The notes: a model not told the origin generated them from the sequence alone. 64,000 bases of DNA from Halomarina rubra (GCF_023699475.1 NZ_JALXFV010000011.1:50660-114659), one strand, 5' to 3'. Shown: positions 7,364 through 17,019, counted from the first letter of the stretch. Made by a program: numbers and translations.

Positions 7364-10300
7364 ATGGCACACGACTCGGAACGCGGATCGGAAAGCGACG
7401 AAATCACGAACGAGACGGCTGAAGACGGCAGTAAATCCCTGCTTAACCGCCGCTCGTACATGAAGCTCAGCGCGGCAGCGGCGGCGACGGTCGGTGCGGC
7501 GACGGTAGCGGGGACGGCCAGCGCGGCCACCTCCCGACACGGCATCTCGTTCGACCGCGTCGTCGACGCGGTCGACGACCTCGGGTGGGACCCCGACGGC
7601 GACGACCCCATCGACGTCCCGAACGACGACGGCCTGCTCATCGAGGTCCCTCCCGGTGACTACGTCTTCCGTGGCACGGGCAGCGACGACGGTATCGTCG
7701 ACGGCGACCTCCGGAACTGGGGCCTTCGTGGTCTCGGTGACGGCCCGCGCGACGTCACCTTCCGCGCGAACAACGGCGAGTCGGGCTACTTCGTCCGCGC
7801 CGGCTACAACTCCAACGGCATCCTCCTGGAGAACTTCACCTTCGACAACACCGACGACCGTCGCGGCGGCGACATCGGGAACTTCCTGCAGGCGCAGGAC
7901 AACGTCGAGGTCCACGACGTCGACCACGTCGGCTTCTCCGGGCGCGAACCGTACTGCCGCTGGTCGATGCTCCCGGCGATGAAGAGTTCGGGCGGCACCG
8001 CGAACATCGTCAACTACAACAAGACCGGCCCGTCGGTGTTCGCCGGTCACGGCGCGAGCGACGGTGGCGGTGGCGTGTTCGACCACGAGGGCCACGTCAA
8101 CTTCAAGAACTGCGAGATTTCGAACCAGGGCGGTGACGGTGGCCTCTACACCGGGAAGCACAACGGCAGCATCGTCTTCGAGGACTGTGTCTTCCACAAC
8201 AACGACATGGCGGGCATCCGCACCGCCGCGGGCTCGGAGCTCCGCAACTGTGAGATCGTCATCGACTGGGACAACGCGCACCCGGACAACGTCATCGACG
8301 ACCAGAAGGCACCGACCGGCACGATGGGTGTCTACTTCTCCAGCGCCCAGTACGGGAAGTCGGGCGGTGGTATCTACAACTGCGACATCCGTATCCTCTC
8401 GACGTACAAGAACGCGATGGCGGGTATCCTCATCAACCCGTCCGACGGGGACATCGACATCCACAACACGAGCGTCCACGTCGACGTCGACGGTCTGCGT
8501 CCGGTCTGGTTCATGGACCCGCGCGAGCAGCGCTTCGACAGCCACACGACGCCCGACCGACCGTGGGGTGCGAGCATCAAGAACCTCGTCGTCACCGGTT
8601 CGGGCGACTGCAAGGGCAAGGCCGCGGTCATCATCGAGGGTCGTGACGGGACGACCATCACCGACTCGTGCATCCAGATGCCCAACGGCGACGGCATCCA
8701 CATCGACGGCGCGGACGACTGTACCGTCGAGAACACGAACGTCAACGTCGGCGGTCGTGCGACGGCGTTCCGCGACAGCTCCGTCTCGACGAACGGCCTC
8801 ACGAAGGGCGACCGCTGTCCGCTCCCCGACGAGACGTCGACCGGCCCGAACGGCGGGTCCAGTGGCGGCTCGGGCGGTTCGGACGACTCCAGCGGTTCGG
8901 ACGGCTCGAACGACAGTGGCTCCGACGGGTCGTCCTCGCAGTCGCTGACCATCACGGCCGACGCGAACATGCGCTACCACGTCCGCGCCGACAACGTCAG
9001 CGAGGCCGCCGACGCCGGCGACCAGATGCTGACCCTCGACAAGGACGGTAACGGTGCGTACGGCGCACTCGCGAAGGGCCAGTCGGTCGCGCTCACCGTC
9101 GACGCGTTCCGGTGTGCGGCCGTCGACCCCGAGGACGGCGCGACGATGAAACTCGACGACGAGGTCCTCCCCGTCGAGAACTACGGGACGATGAGCACGC
9201 CCGCGTGGGAGGTCGGTCTCGACGTCCCCGTCCCTACGGGCGGCAGCACCGACGACGGCAGTGGCGACGGCAGCGCCGACCAGCCCGAATCCGGTGACGG
9301 CTCGCCCGCAACCATCAGCATCATCGGCCTCTCGGACGACCAGGTCGCGGAGTACACGTTCACGACCGACGGCTCGGTCGAGTCGGACCCCGACCGCGGG
9401 ACGTTCGACGACGAGGACAACATCTCCGGCGGCACCGTCAGCGGGACGGTCGCCGGCGGCGTCGACAGCTACATCGTCTCCGGAGCCATCACGGCCTTCG
9501 ACATCACCGAGGGTGCGGAGGTCTACCGAGACGACCTGAAGGTCGACCCGCAGTCGCTCGTCGAGGAGTCGAGCGGTTCGGACGACTCGACGGACGGTTC
9601 GACGGGCGGCTCCGACGGTTCGAACGACTCCAGCGGCTCGGGCGACTCGGGTCGCGGTTCGACGGGCGGTTCGGACGGCTCGGGCGACACCACGCTCCCC
9701 GAGGGCCAGAACGTCGTCTCCGTCGTCGGCACCAGCGAGGGCGAGACCGGCGTCTACCAGTTCACGGTCACCGAGGCCGTCGAACCGAACCCCGAGAAGG
9801 GTTCGTTCGACGCCAACGACAAGATTTCCGGGACGAGCGCCGAGGGGACCGTCGCGGGCGGCGTCGACAGCTACGTCGTCACCGGTGAGTTCTCGGAGTT
9901 CGTCCTCGAGGGCTCGGCGGAGGTGTACCTCAACGGTGAACAGGTCGACCACGAGTCGCTCGTCACCGCCGACGGCGTGCCCGAGAACAGCATCACGGTC
10001 GTCGGCACCGCCGAGGAGCCCGCGACCTACCAGCTGACGGTCGACGGCTCGGTCGTCCCGAACCCCGAGAAGGGGACGTTCGACGACGAGGACAACATCG
10101 TCGACAAGAGCGCCGAGGGCGCGGTCGTCGGCGGCACCGACAGCTACCGGTTCTCCGGTGCGGTCACGCACTTCGAACTGAACGGGCCGGCCGTCGTCTA
10201 CGTCAACGGCGAACAGGTCAGCCCCGACCTGCTCGGCGAGGTCGAGGACCCGCGACTCGGCGACCTCATCGTCGTCGACGGGACGGGCTCGAGTGGCCGC

Positions 10301-10501
10301 TGTGACTACCAGTTCTCGGTCGACGGCCACGTCGAGAAGAGCCTGGAACTCGGCGACATCGAGGCCGAGGACACCATCCGGAACGGCACCGTCGCCGGCA
10401 CCGTCGAGGGCGAACGCGACGCCTACCGCTTCGCCGGGACGCTCACCGGCTTCCGCATGGACGGGTCGGCGACGCTCCGGTTCCAGCCCCAGACGAACTA
10501 A
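7364..10501 (+). CDS. Tat-secreted beta-helix surface protein with four C-terminal repeat domains
   Basis: 1045 residues. A twin-arginine signal (RRSYMKL followed by an Ala-rich stretch ending at about residue 50) directs folded export. Residues about 60-475 form a right-handed parallel beta-helix (pectate-lyase-like) rich in Asn/Gly/Asp turns and Cys pairs. A Ser/Gly/Asp linker follows, then one small domain (about 520-615). Four repeats of about 80 residues begin near 645, 784, 874 and 967, each with a pattern of Pro-x-x-Gly-x-Phe-Asp-x-x-Asp, GTVAGGVDSY and a closing Val-Tyr-x-Asn-Gly. Linkers between repeats 1 and 2 are again Ser/Gly/Asp. No PGF-CTERM anchor is visible. It is probably a secreted or surface-bound glycan-binding or glycan-cleaving protein. 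Confidence 0.85.
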   Translation: MAHDSERGSESDEITNETAEDGSKSLLNRRSYMKLSAAAAATVGAATVAGTASAATSRHGISFDRVVDAVDDLGWDPDGDDPIDVPNDDGLLIEVPPGDYVFRGTGSDDGIVDGDLRNWGLRGLGDGPRDVTFRANNGESGYFVRAGYNSNGILLENFTFDNTDDRRGGDIGNFLQAQDNVEVHDVDHVGFSGREPYCRWSMLPAMKSSGGTANIVNYNKTGPSVFAGHGASDGGGGVFDHEGHVNFKNCEISNQGGDGGLYTGKHNGSIVFEDCVFHNNDMAGIRTAAGSELRNCEIVIDWDNAHPDNVIDDQKAPTGTMGVYFSSAQYGKSGGGIYNCDIRILSTYKNAMAGILINPSDGDIDIHNTSVHVDVDGLRPVWFMDPREQRFDSHTTPDRPWGASIKNLVVTGSGDCKGKAAVIIEGRDGTTITDSCIQMPNGDGIHIDGADDCTVENTNVNVGGRATAFRDSSVSTNGLTKGDRCPLPDETSTGPNGGSSGGSGGSDDSSGSDGSNDSGSDGSSSQSLTITADANMRYHVRADNVSEAADAGDQMLTLDKDGNGAYGALAKGQSVALTVDAFRCAAVDPEDGATMKLDDEVLPVENYGTMSTPAWEVGLDVPVPTGGSTDDGSGDGSADQPESGDGSPATISIIGLSDDQVAEYTFTTDGSVESDPDRGTFDDEDNISGGTVSGTVAGGVDSYIVSGAITAFDITEGAEVYRDDLKVDPQSLVEESSGSDDSTDGSTGGSDGSNDSSGSGDSGRGSTGGSDGSGDTTLPEGQNVVSVVGTSEGETGVYQFTVTEAVEPNPEKGSFDANDKISGTSAEGTVAGGVDSYVVTGEFSEFVLEGSAEVYLNGEQVDHESLVTADGVPENSITVVGTAEEPATYQLTVDGSVVPNPEKGTFDDEDNIVDKSAEGAVVGGTDSYRFSGAVTHFELNGPAVVYVNGEQVSPDLLGEVEDPRLGDLIVVDGTGSSGRCDYQFSVDGHVEKSLELGDIEAEDTIRNGTVAGTVEGERDAYRFAGTLTGFRMDGSATLRFQPQTN

Positions 10502-10701
10502 ACGGTCGTTCGCCATCGATTCGGTCGCGTTCCGGTTCGGCGTCAGCGTTACGTCGAACATAACGCGGGTTTCTCCCGCTTTCTCGCACGCTGAGCGGCG
10601 GGGCTGTCACTCGGTGCCGAACGCGGCCGCCCGCCGCTCGTCGCGGTCGTTCACCGGTCCCTGCCGCTCGCTCCCGCCGGGGTCGTTCTCGACAGGCGTG
10701 T

Positions 10702-10711
10702 CATAACAAAG
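10702..10711 (+). promoter_or_regulatory. Promoter-like element CATAACAAAG
   Basis: Ends 26 nt before the ATG (10738) of the leader ORF of the nucleotide-sugar dehydrogenase operon. The same 10-mer occurs at 3668-3677. Confidence 0.6.
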
Positions 10712-10737
10712 GACGAGTCCGCCGGATATCTAGCCAG

Positions 10738-10806
10738 ATGACGATGTCACGGTACTCCCCTCTGGCGCGTCGACAGCGGGGTTCTCCCGCGGAGGGTCGA
10801 CGATGA
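10738..10806 (+). CDS. Leader mini-ORF (22 codons) overlapping the sugar dehydrogenase start
   Basis: ATG 10738 to TGA 10804-10806, which overlaps the next ATG (ATGA at 10803-10806). A GGAGGG sits 6-7 nt before that ATG, inside the leader. The peptide is basic (several Arg) and starts MTMSRYSPLARRQ. Confidence 0.55.
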   Translation: MTMSRYSPLARRQRGSPAEGRR

Positions 10807-12083
10807 CGACGGTGTGTGTCCACGGGCTCGGCTACGTCGGCCTGCCGACCGCCGCCCTGTTCGCGCACAACGGCTACGACGTCGTGGGGTTCGACGTCGA
10901 CGAGCGCAAGCTCGACCGACTCCACCGCCGCGACCTCACCCTCGGCGAGGCCGACCTCGAAGCGTACATCGTCGAGGCACTCGAGGAGGGGACGCTCACG
11001 CCGTCTGCGACCGTCGAACCGGCGGACGTCCACCTCATCTGTGTCCCGACGCCGCTCGACTTCGAAGCCGAGCGCGCGGACCTGAAGTACGTCCTCTCGG
11101 CCGCCGACGCCATCACGGACGTGCTCCGCGAGGGCGACACGGTGATCCTCGAGTCGACGGTCCCGCCCGGAACCACCGAGGGGCCGCTGCGCGAGGCGCT
11201 CGAACGCTCGGGCATGCGCGCTGGCGAGGACTTCTATCTCGGGTACTCCCCGGAGACGGTGTTGCCCGGCGACATCCTCCACGAACTGCGAGCGAACGAC
11301 CGGTTCGTCGGCGGTGTCGACGAGCACTCGACGGACCACGCGGCGGCGCTGTACGAGCCGTGTATCGACGGCACCGTCCACCGCACGCCCGACGCGACGA
11401 CCGCCGAGTTCGTCAAACTCGCCCAGAACGCCTACCGCGACCTGAACATCGGGTTCGCCAACGAGATGGCGCGCATCGCGCGTGACTACGGCGTCGACTC
11501 CAGAGCGGCCATCGCGCTCGCGAACCGCCACTCGCGCGTCGACATCCTCCAGCCCGGACCGGGCGTCGGCGGCCACTGCCTGCCGGTGGACCCGCTGTTC
11601 TTCGCCCACGACTCGGAGTCGCTGGACCTCATCTACAGCGCCCGCCGGGTCAACGACGGGATGTCCCAGTACGTCGCCGACATCCTCGAAGCCGAACTCG
11701 GGTCGCTGGAGGGCAAGCGCGTCGCCGTCCTCGGCGTCGCCTACAAGGCGAACGTCGACGACACGCGCAACTCGCCGGGGCTGAAACTCGCCCAGACGCT
11801 CAAGCAGGCGACGCCCGAGCGCGCGCTCGCCGACGGCGGCCTCGCGCTCGACACGCGGGTCGCCGACCCGCTCGTCGACGACGAGAGCCTCGACCTAGTC
11901 AGCGTCGACGACGCCGTCGCGGACGCCGACGCCATCGTCGTCGCCACCGACCACGACGTGTTCCGCGACCTCGACCCCGCCGCAATCCGCGGAAAGATGC
12001 GCGGGAACCTGCTGCTCGACACGAAGGGGACCATGGACGCCGACGCCTGGACGGGTGCCGGCTTCGACGTGGTCGGGCTATGA
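10803..12083 (+). CDS. Nucleotide-sugar dehydrogenase (UDP-ManNAc / UDP-glucose dehydrogenase family)
   Basis: 426 residues. The N-terminal NAD-binding domain starts with GLGYVGLP. ESTVPPGTT and SPETVLPGD follow near residues 118-160. The central helix region has KLAQNAYRDLNIGFANEMA, and PGPGVGGHCLPVDP near residue 255 carries the catalytic Cys. The C-terminal domain has VLGVAYKANVDDTRNSP. The enzyme oxidises the sugar C6 of a UDP-sugar to a uronic acid; the motif set fits the UDP-N-acetylmannosamine dehydrogenase (WecC) branch best. Its stop overlaps the start of the DUF354 gene by 4 nt (ATGA). It supplies acidic sugars for surface glycans. Confidence 0.9.
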   Translation: MTTVCVHGLGYVGLPTAALFAHNGYDVVGFDVDERKLDRLHRRDLTLGEADLEAYIVEALEEGTLTPSATVEPADVHLICVPTPLDFEAERADLKYVLSAADAITDVLREGDTVILESTVPPGTTEGPLREALERSGMRAGEDFYLGYSPETVLPGDILHELRANDRFVGGVDEHSTDHAAALYEPCIDGTVHRTPDATTAEFVKLAQNAYRDLNIGFANEMARIARDYGVDSRAAIALANRHSRVDILQPGPGVGGHCLPVDPLFFAHDSESLDLIYSARRVNDGMSQYVADILEAELGSLEGKRVAVLGVAYKANVDDTRNSPGLKLAQTLKQATPERALADGGLALDTRVADPLVDDESLDLVSVDDAVADADAIVVATDHDVFRDLDPAAIRGKMRGNLLLDTKGTMDADAWTGAGFDVVGL

Positions 12084-13159
12084 CGGTGTCCGAGCAGTCG
12101 CCCGCGGCGATGAGCCGCCAGCAACGCGTCTGGATCGACCTCGCCAGCCCATCCCACCCGTTCTTCTTCAAGGCCATCGCCGACGGTCTCGACCTGCCGA
12201 CGGTCGTCACGGCCCGGGAGAAGACCGAGACGGTACCGCTGGCGAAGGAGGCGGGCTTCGAGTTCACCGTCCGCGGGAAGGACTACGACAACCAACTGCT
12301 CCGGACGATGGGGGTCCCGCTGCGGACGTTACAGCTGTCGGCGCGAACGCCCGACGCGGACGTCTCGCTGTCCCAGCGCAACGCGATGTGCGTGCTGGCC
12401 TCGAAGGCCCACGGCATCCCCTCCATCCACTTCACGGACAACGACATCACCTACTACCTCGACACGCCGTTGGTCGAGGAGGGGTTCAACTACTTCCGGG
12501 CGATGGCGACTGCCCACGTCGTCCCCGACGCGTTCCAACTGGCCGAACTCACCGACTACGGCGCGTCGCGTGACTCCATCCACACCTACGACGGGTTCAA
12601 GGAGGAGGTCTGTGTCGCGGACTTCGAACCGGACCCCGAGTTCCTCGGGAAACTGCCGTTCGACGACTACGTCGTCGTCCGGCCAGAGGCCATCGGCGCG
12701 GCGTACGTCGACCTCGACCCCGAGGACTCGCTGGTCCCCGCCGTGCTCGAACAGGCCATCGACGCGGGGATGAACGTGGTGTACCTGCCACGGCGTCCCG
12801 GCGACCGGAAGCACGCCGCCCCGTACTCGACCGACCGCGTGTTCGTCCCCGACGACCCGCTACCGGGTCTGCAGCTGGCGTGGCACGCCGACTGCACGCT
12901 CACTGGGTCGGGGACGATGGGTCGGGAGGCCGCGGCGATGGCGAAACCCGCCGTGTCCTTCTTCCCGCACACGATGCTCTCGGTCGACCAGCACCTCGTC
13001 GAACAAGAGCGCGTGTTCCACTCACGGGACCCCGCGGACATCGGCGAGTTCCTCACCGGTCTCTCGAAGGAGGACGTCGAACCCGACCTCGACCGCGCCC
13101 GCGCAGTGCGCGACGAGGTCGTCGACATCACGGGCAGCGTCATCGACGACTGCACGTAG
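12080..13159 (+). CDS. DUF354 family glycosyltransferase-like protein
   Basis: 359 residues. The sequence VWIDLASPSHPFFFKAIADGL near residue 17 is the N-terminal signature of DUF354 proteins, which have a GT-B-like fold. Later segments include TDNDITYYLDTP and GSGTMGREAAAMAKPAVSFFP (about residues 275-295), typical of the nucleotide-binding C-terminal half of GT-B enzymes. Translation is coupled to the upstream dehydrogenase through an ATGA overlap, so the two probably act in one pathway. The donor and acceptor are unknown. An internal ATG at 12110 is an alternative start. Confidence 0.8.
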   Translation: MTVSEQSPAAMSRQQRVWIDLASPSHPFFFKAIADGLDLPTVVTAREKTETVPLAKEAGFEFTVRGKDYDNQLLRTMGVPLRTLQLSARTPDADVSLSQRNAMCVLASKAHGIPSIHFTDNDITYYLDTPLVEEGFNYFRAMATAHVVPDAFQLAELTDYGASRDSIHTYDGFKEEVCVADFEPDPEFLGKLPFDDYVVVRPEAIGAAYVDLDPEDSLVPAVLEQAIDAGMNVVYLPRRPGDRKHAAPYSTDRVFVPDDPLPGLQLAWHADCTLTGSGTMGREAAAMAKPAVSFFPHTMLSVDQHLVEQERVFHSRDPADIGEFLTGLSKEDVEPDLDRARAVRDEVVDITGSVIDDCT

Positions 13160-13297
13160 TCGTCACCGACGCTCCCTCGCGTCGTCGCCCGCTCACGCGA
13201 CGACGGTGACCGCGAACTGACCGCCGGCACTTTTCTGGTCCGTTCGACACACTGTCTCCAGAAGATACATCCCCGACCGTTCTGCACGTCGAGACGA

Positions 13298-13678
13298 ATG
13301 GAGGACAGTCGAGTGCTCGGCGTGGTGTTGGTGCTGCTCGGCGTCGTGTTCGTCGTGGAGTCGGGGACGCTCGCGTACGGGCCGTCCGGCCTCTCGTCGT
13401 TCCAGGCGGAGATGCTGCGGCTGTACGGTGTCTGCCTGGCGCTCCTCGGCGGGGTGTACGCCGTCGGGAGCCACTCGTTCAGAGCCGGTGCCGGAGTCGC
13501 CTTCCTGAGCGTGGCGTACTTCGTCGGTAGCGTCGCCCGTCGCTACGCGGAGACGGTCGACGTCCCGACGGCCATCGTCGGATTCGGGAACCCGTTCCTC
13601 CACCTGTTCAGCGCGTTCGTCGTCGCGGGCGTGGCCATCTACCTCTGGTTGCGACTCCTGACGACGCGATACGTCTGA
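13298..13678 (+). CDS. Small four-helix membrane protein
   Basis: 126 residues with about four hydrophobic helices (near residues 5-25, 35-55, 60-75 and 100-120) and few charged residues between them. A GATACATC element about 25 nt upstream could be its promoter. I recognise no family. It lies between the DUF354 gene and an alpha/alpha-toroid protein. Confidence 0.65.
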   Translation: MEDSRVLGVVLVLLGVVFVVESGTLAYGPSGLSSFQAEMLRLYGVCLALLGGVYAVGSHSFRAGAGVAFLSVAYFVGSVARRYAETVDVPTAIVGFGNPFLHLFSAFVVAGVAIYLWLRLLTTRYV

Positions 13679-13792
13679 GTCCGAGGAGACCGGCCGTGTC
13701 CTCGCGACTCCCCGTTTCGCTGCGTGGTCCCCGTTCGTCTCACCCCGGAAGGCCCCACTTACCAAAGCACGGGGTCGCCGTAGCGAGGGTCG

Positions 13793-14989
13793 ATGCAATC
13801 CGTCCACCGTTCTCCGTCGGGCGACCTCGACCCCGACGTCGTCCGCGAGTACCTCGACGACGCCCTCGCGTACGCCCGGAGCGAAGACTACGCCGGCTGG
13901 GACCCCTACGACGGGCTGAACAGCCCCGTCCTCGAACCGTTCGCACGCAACTGGTTCACGCGACTAGTCTGCATGCACGGCGTCCACAAGTTCCCCGCGA
14001 ACCTCCGCCCGCTGCTGGGCATCGAGAAGGAGCGTAACGCGAAGGGCACCGCGCTGTTCGCGACCGCACAACTCGACGCCTACGAGAAGACCGGCGACGA
14101 GTCGTACCTGGAGGAGGCCGAGTCGCTCCTGGAGTGGCTCTGGGAGAACCGCTCCATCCAGGCCGACAACAACGCGTGGGGCTACAACTTCGACTGGCAG
14201 AACTCGAACAAGTTCTTCCTGCCGGAGTACTTCCCCTCCATCGTCGCCAGCGTGTTCGTCGCCCAGGCGTTCGTCCGCCACTACGACATCACCGGCGAGG
14301 AACGGTCCCTCGAGGTCGCCGACGGCACCGCCCGGTTCATCATGGAGGAGATCAACCGCGTGCAGGTCCGGGAGTTCGAGACGTTCGCGTACACGCCCTA
14401 CGACGACTACGTGGTCGTCAACGCGAACGCGCTGGGTGCGAGCCTGCTCGCCGTCGTCGGCGACCGAACGGACAACGAAGCGTACGGCGAGCGTGCCGAC
14501 GAGGTGATGGCGTTCGTCCTCGACGTCCAGGACGAGAAGGGCGCGTGGTACTACTCCGAACCCTCGGATGGGTCGCGCCTCTCTCACGACAACTTCCACA
14601 CGGGGTTCGTCCTCGAGTCCATCCACGACTACCTCGAAGTCCGTCCGGACGAGACGCTCCAGGCGGCCTACGACAAGGGGATGGCGTTCTACCGTGCCGA
14701 ACTGTTCGACGAGGGCGGCGCGCCGCGCTTCGAGTCGGACAAGCGCTACCCGCGTGACGTCCACGCCTCCGCGCAGGCCATCCGCTCGTTCGTCAAGGAC
14801 GGCTCCCCGGAGAGCCTGGCGCTGGCGGCGGACATCTTCGAGTGGGCCATCGAGAACCTGTTCGACGAGTCGGACGGCCACTTCTACCGACGACGCGGAC
14901 GCGTGCTCAGCGACAAGACACCCTACATGCGCTGGAACCAGGGCTGGATGTGCTACGCCCTCGGAACCATCGTGAACCGCCTGGACTGA
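13793..14989 (+). CDS. Alpha/alpha-toroid protein, possible sugar epimerase or glycosidase-like
   Basis: 398 residues without a signal peptide. Repeated helical hairpins carry aromatic-rich loops (WGYNFDWQNSNKFFLPEYFPS, HDNFHTGFVLESIHDYLE, MRWNQGWMCYALG), typical of (alpha/alpha)6-barrel sugar-active enzymes. The D-glucuronyl C5-epimerase C-terminal domain is one candidate family; unsaturated glucuronyl hydrolase-like proteins are another. CTTACCAAAG ends 26 nt before the ATG, consistent with a leaderless mRNA. The uronic acid made by the neighbouring dehydrogenase would be a plausible substrate. This is inference. Confidence 0.65.
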   Translation: MQSVHRSPSGDLDPDVVREYLDDALAYARSEDYAGWDPYDGLNSPVLEPFARNWFTRLVCMHGVHKFPANLRPLLGIEKERNAKGTALFATAQLDAYEKTGDESYLEEAESLLEWLWENRSIQADNNAWGYNFDWQNSNKFFLPEYFPSIVASVFVAQAFVRHYDITGEERSLEVADGTARFIMEEINRVQVREFETFAYTPYDDYVVVNANALGASLLAVVGDRTDNEAYGERADEVMAFVLDVQDEKGAWYYSEPSDGSRLSHDNFHTGFVLESIHDYLEVRPDETLQAAYDKGMAFYRAELFDEGGAPRFESDKRYPRDVHASAQAIRSFVKDGSPESLALAADIFEWAIENLFDESDGHFYRRRGRVLSDKTPYMRWNQGWMCYALGTIVNRLD

Positions 14990-15102
14990 CCGGAGACCGT
15001 CTCCGCCTCCCGTCCGGCTCCTCCGGTCTCCCCCTCCTCCCCTTCCCCTTCTCCCCTTCCTTCCTCACTCGTTCCCCGCCTTCCGCCTCCGGAGCGCCGT
15101 GG

Positions 15103-15732
15103 CTACTCGACCGGCAGCGTCGCTTCGACGAGGTTGCCGACGCCGCGACGCAGTCGCTGGGAGATGGCTCGCGGGCTGACGTCGAACCGTTCGGCGAGGT
15201 CCGCCAGCGTCGCGGTCCGCGGGGTGCTGTAGTAGCCCTCGTGGTAGGCGGCGACGAGCGTCTCGCGCTGGATGGCGGTCAGCGCGGCGCAGACCGCCCC
15301 GTCGCTGGCTGGCCGGCGGCTGACCTCGACCGGAATCGCACGTTCGGCGGCGACCCGACGGAGTTTCGTGAGGTCGCCGTTGGCCGCCGTCCGGACGCAG
15401 AACTCCCAGGTCCGGTCGTCGCCTTCGGCCGACAGCAGCGTCAAACCGACGTCACCGAACGCGTCGAACAGCTCCGGCGAGTCCGACGCACCCAGCGAGG
15501 CGACCGAACAGCGTAGGCCACCGTCGACGCGTTCCTCACAGTGGACTCCCTCGACGTCGCGCGACTCCAGTTCGGCGAGGTACCCCTCGGGGTCGTCCGT
15601 CCACACCCACGCGGTGAGCGGGGCGTCTCGCTGGACCGTCCGTTCGAGTTCGATACGAGCACCCGCGACGCTCAGCGCCCGCCCCAGTCGAAACTCCGCT
15701 GCCGGGGCTGAGATCGTTCCAACTACGCTCAT
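15103..15732 (-). CDS. Bat-type (HTH_10) transcription regulator
   Basis: 209 residues. The C-terminal 60 residues contain LTAIQRETLVAAYHEGYYSTPRTATLADLAERFDVS and AISQRLRRGVGNLV, the helix-turn-helix signature of haloarchaeal bacterio-opsin activator (Bat-like) proteins. The N-terminal 150 residues form the mixed alpha/beta sensory domain usual in this family. The ligand and target genes are unknown. Confidence 0.85.
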   Translation of the reverse strand: MSVVGTISAPAAEFRLGRALSVAGARIELERTVQRDAPLTAWVWTDDPEGYLAELESRDVEGVHCEERVDGGLRCSVASLGASDSPELFDAFGDVGLTLLSAEGDDRTWEFCVRTAANGDLTKLRRVAAERAIPVEVSRRPASDGAVCAALTAIQRETLVAAYHEGYYSTPRTATLADLAERFDVSPRAISQRLRRGVGNLVEATLPVE

Positions 15733-15929
15733 AGTCTTCAGATGTGAACCGTCAGGGGATACCGATTGTCCCGTAATAGAAAGGCACTCGGGGGCCGGTG
15801 GCCGATGGCCGGACCCCGAATGAGTAGGTGTGCGAACGGTTGGTCAGCGAGGACCCGGTGGCGTCGGACTGACCACGTGGGCCTCGCGACCGCGGACCGC
15901 GACGCTGGCGGACCGTGGAGGTCCTGGTC

Positions 15930-16835
15930 TCAGACGTAGCCGAGGTCCTTCAGTCGGTCCTCGACGACCTCGTGGTCGATGTCCTCGTCGGTGGCGACCG
16001 GTTCCTCCTTTGTGATGGTCCGGCGCGGGCCGTTGTCGTAGACGTGCCACGGCACGCGGACCAGTTCGTCGATGTACATGCCGATGGGGTGGCCGTACAC
16101 CTTCGAGGGGATCGGGAGGCCGCGTTCGCCGAACGCCTGGCCGTGGTCGGAGGTGACGACCGTCCGCCCGCCGAGGTCGTCGAGCAGCTCCGAGACGTGG
16201 TCGAGGACGATGTCGAGGCTCTCCTCGGTGCCCTTCACGAAGTACTCGTCGGGGATGTCGATCTTCCCGTCGCGCTTCTCGTCCCAGATGGCGAGCGTGT
16301 CGACGTCGAAGTGGTCCCGGCCGGTCGGGCCGATGAACGGGTAGTGTGGCTGGAGGTAGTGGACGATGAGGCGCTTGTCGGGGTACTGCTCTGCGGCCTC
16401 CTTGGCGTACTGCCCGAGCGTCTCGGGCATCACGGTCCGGAACTCGTCGTCCCAGCCGTCCTCCTGCCAGACGTTGACGACGGCGTGGAGCTTCGCGTTC
16501 AGTTCGGACTCGTTGCGGTGGAGCATCGGACTCGCGGTGACGTACACCGTGTCGGTGAGGTCGCGGTCCGCGAAGTTCGCGGTGAGGAACTCCCAGGTCG
16601 CCGACCCGCGCGAGATGCGCGACTCGGTCCGACCGGGAAGCGTGCTGCGCTCGCAGAACATGTCGTAGCGACACGCGTCGAGGATGAGCAGGTTGTCCCA
16701 GTCCTCGGCGAACAGGTCGATACCCCGTTCGTTGTACGACCAGCGGTTGCCCCGGCGGTGGGCGACCCGGTTCAGCTCCTGGGTGATGAGCGACGGCGAG
16801 TCGAGCGCTCGACGCACCTGTGACAGCGAGTACAT
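15930..16835 (-). CDS. Sulfatase / alkaline-phosphatase superfamily protein
   Basis: 301 residues, no signal peptide. LLILDACRYDMF near residue 50 holds the metal-binding Asp and the position of the nucleophile region. HYLQPHYPFIG lies at about residue 165, and VVTSDHGQAFGERG near 228 is the second metal site, typical of the family. Haloarchaeal members lie in glycosylation and EPS clusters and may hydrolyse or transfer sulfate, phosphate or phosphoglycerol groups. The usual Cys/Ser-x-Pro-x-Arg sulfatase signature is absent, so sulfatase activity itself is doubtful. CATAACAATA ends 24 nt upstream of the start, which fits a leaderless mRNA. Confidence 0.75.
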   Translation of the reverse strand: MYSLSQVRRALDSPSLITQELNRVAHRRGNRWSYNERGIDLFAEDWDNLLILDACRYDMFCERSTLPGRTESRISRGSATWEFLTANFADRDLTDTVYVTASPMLHRNESELNAKLHAVVNVWQEDGWDDEFRTVMPETLGQYAKEAAEQYPDKRLIVHYLQPHYPFIGPTGRDHFDVDTLAIWDEKRDGKIDIPDEYFVKGTEESLDIVLDHVSELLDDLGGRTVVTSDHGQAFGERGLPIPSKVYGHPIGMYIDELVRVPWHVYDNGPRRTITKEEPVATDEDIDHEVVEDRLKDLGYV

Positions 16836-16859
16836 GGGTCAGAGGAGTCGCTGTGGCGG

Positions 16860-16869
16860 TATTGTTATG
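16860..16869 (-). promoter_or_regulatory. Promoter-like element CATAACAATA
   Basis: On the minus strand it ends 24 nt before the ATG at 16835. It matches the TAACAA core found upstream of many genes in the window. Confidence 0.6.
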
Positions 16870-17019
16870 TGTCGTATACCGTTCGAACGGTCGGTTCACG
16901 TGTCGAATACACCCCACCTAGCGACCGTCGTCGCGGGACCGAACCGGTGGCCGACCGTCCCCCACCGGCAGTCGAGCGACCGTCGGCCGCTGGTCGCTCG
17001 GGGCGCTAATCGGGCGGCG

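Noticed and set aside
6743..10561. A 1272-codon minus-strand open frame antisense to the beta-helix surface gene
   Set aside because: It mirrors the codon structure of the plus-strand gene, has monotonous Val/Asp/Arg composition and no recognisable domain; it is a high-GC shadow.
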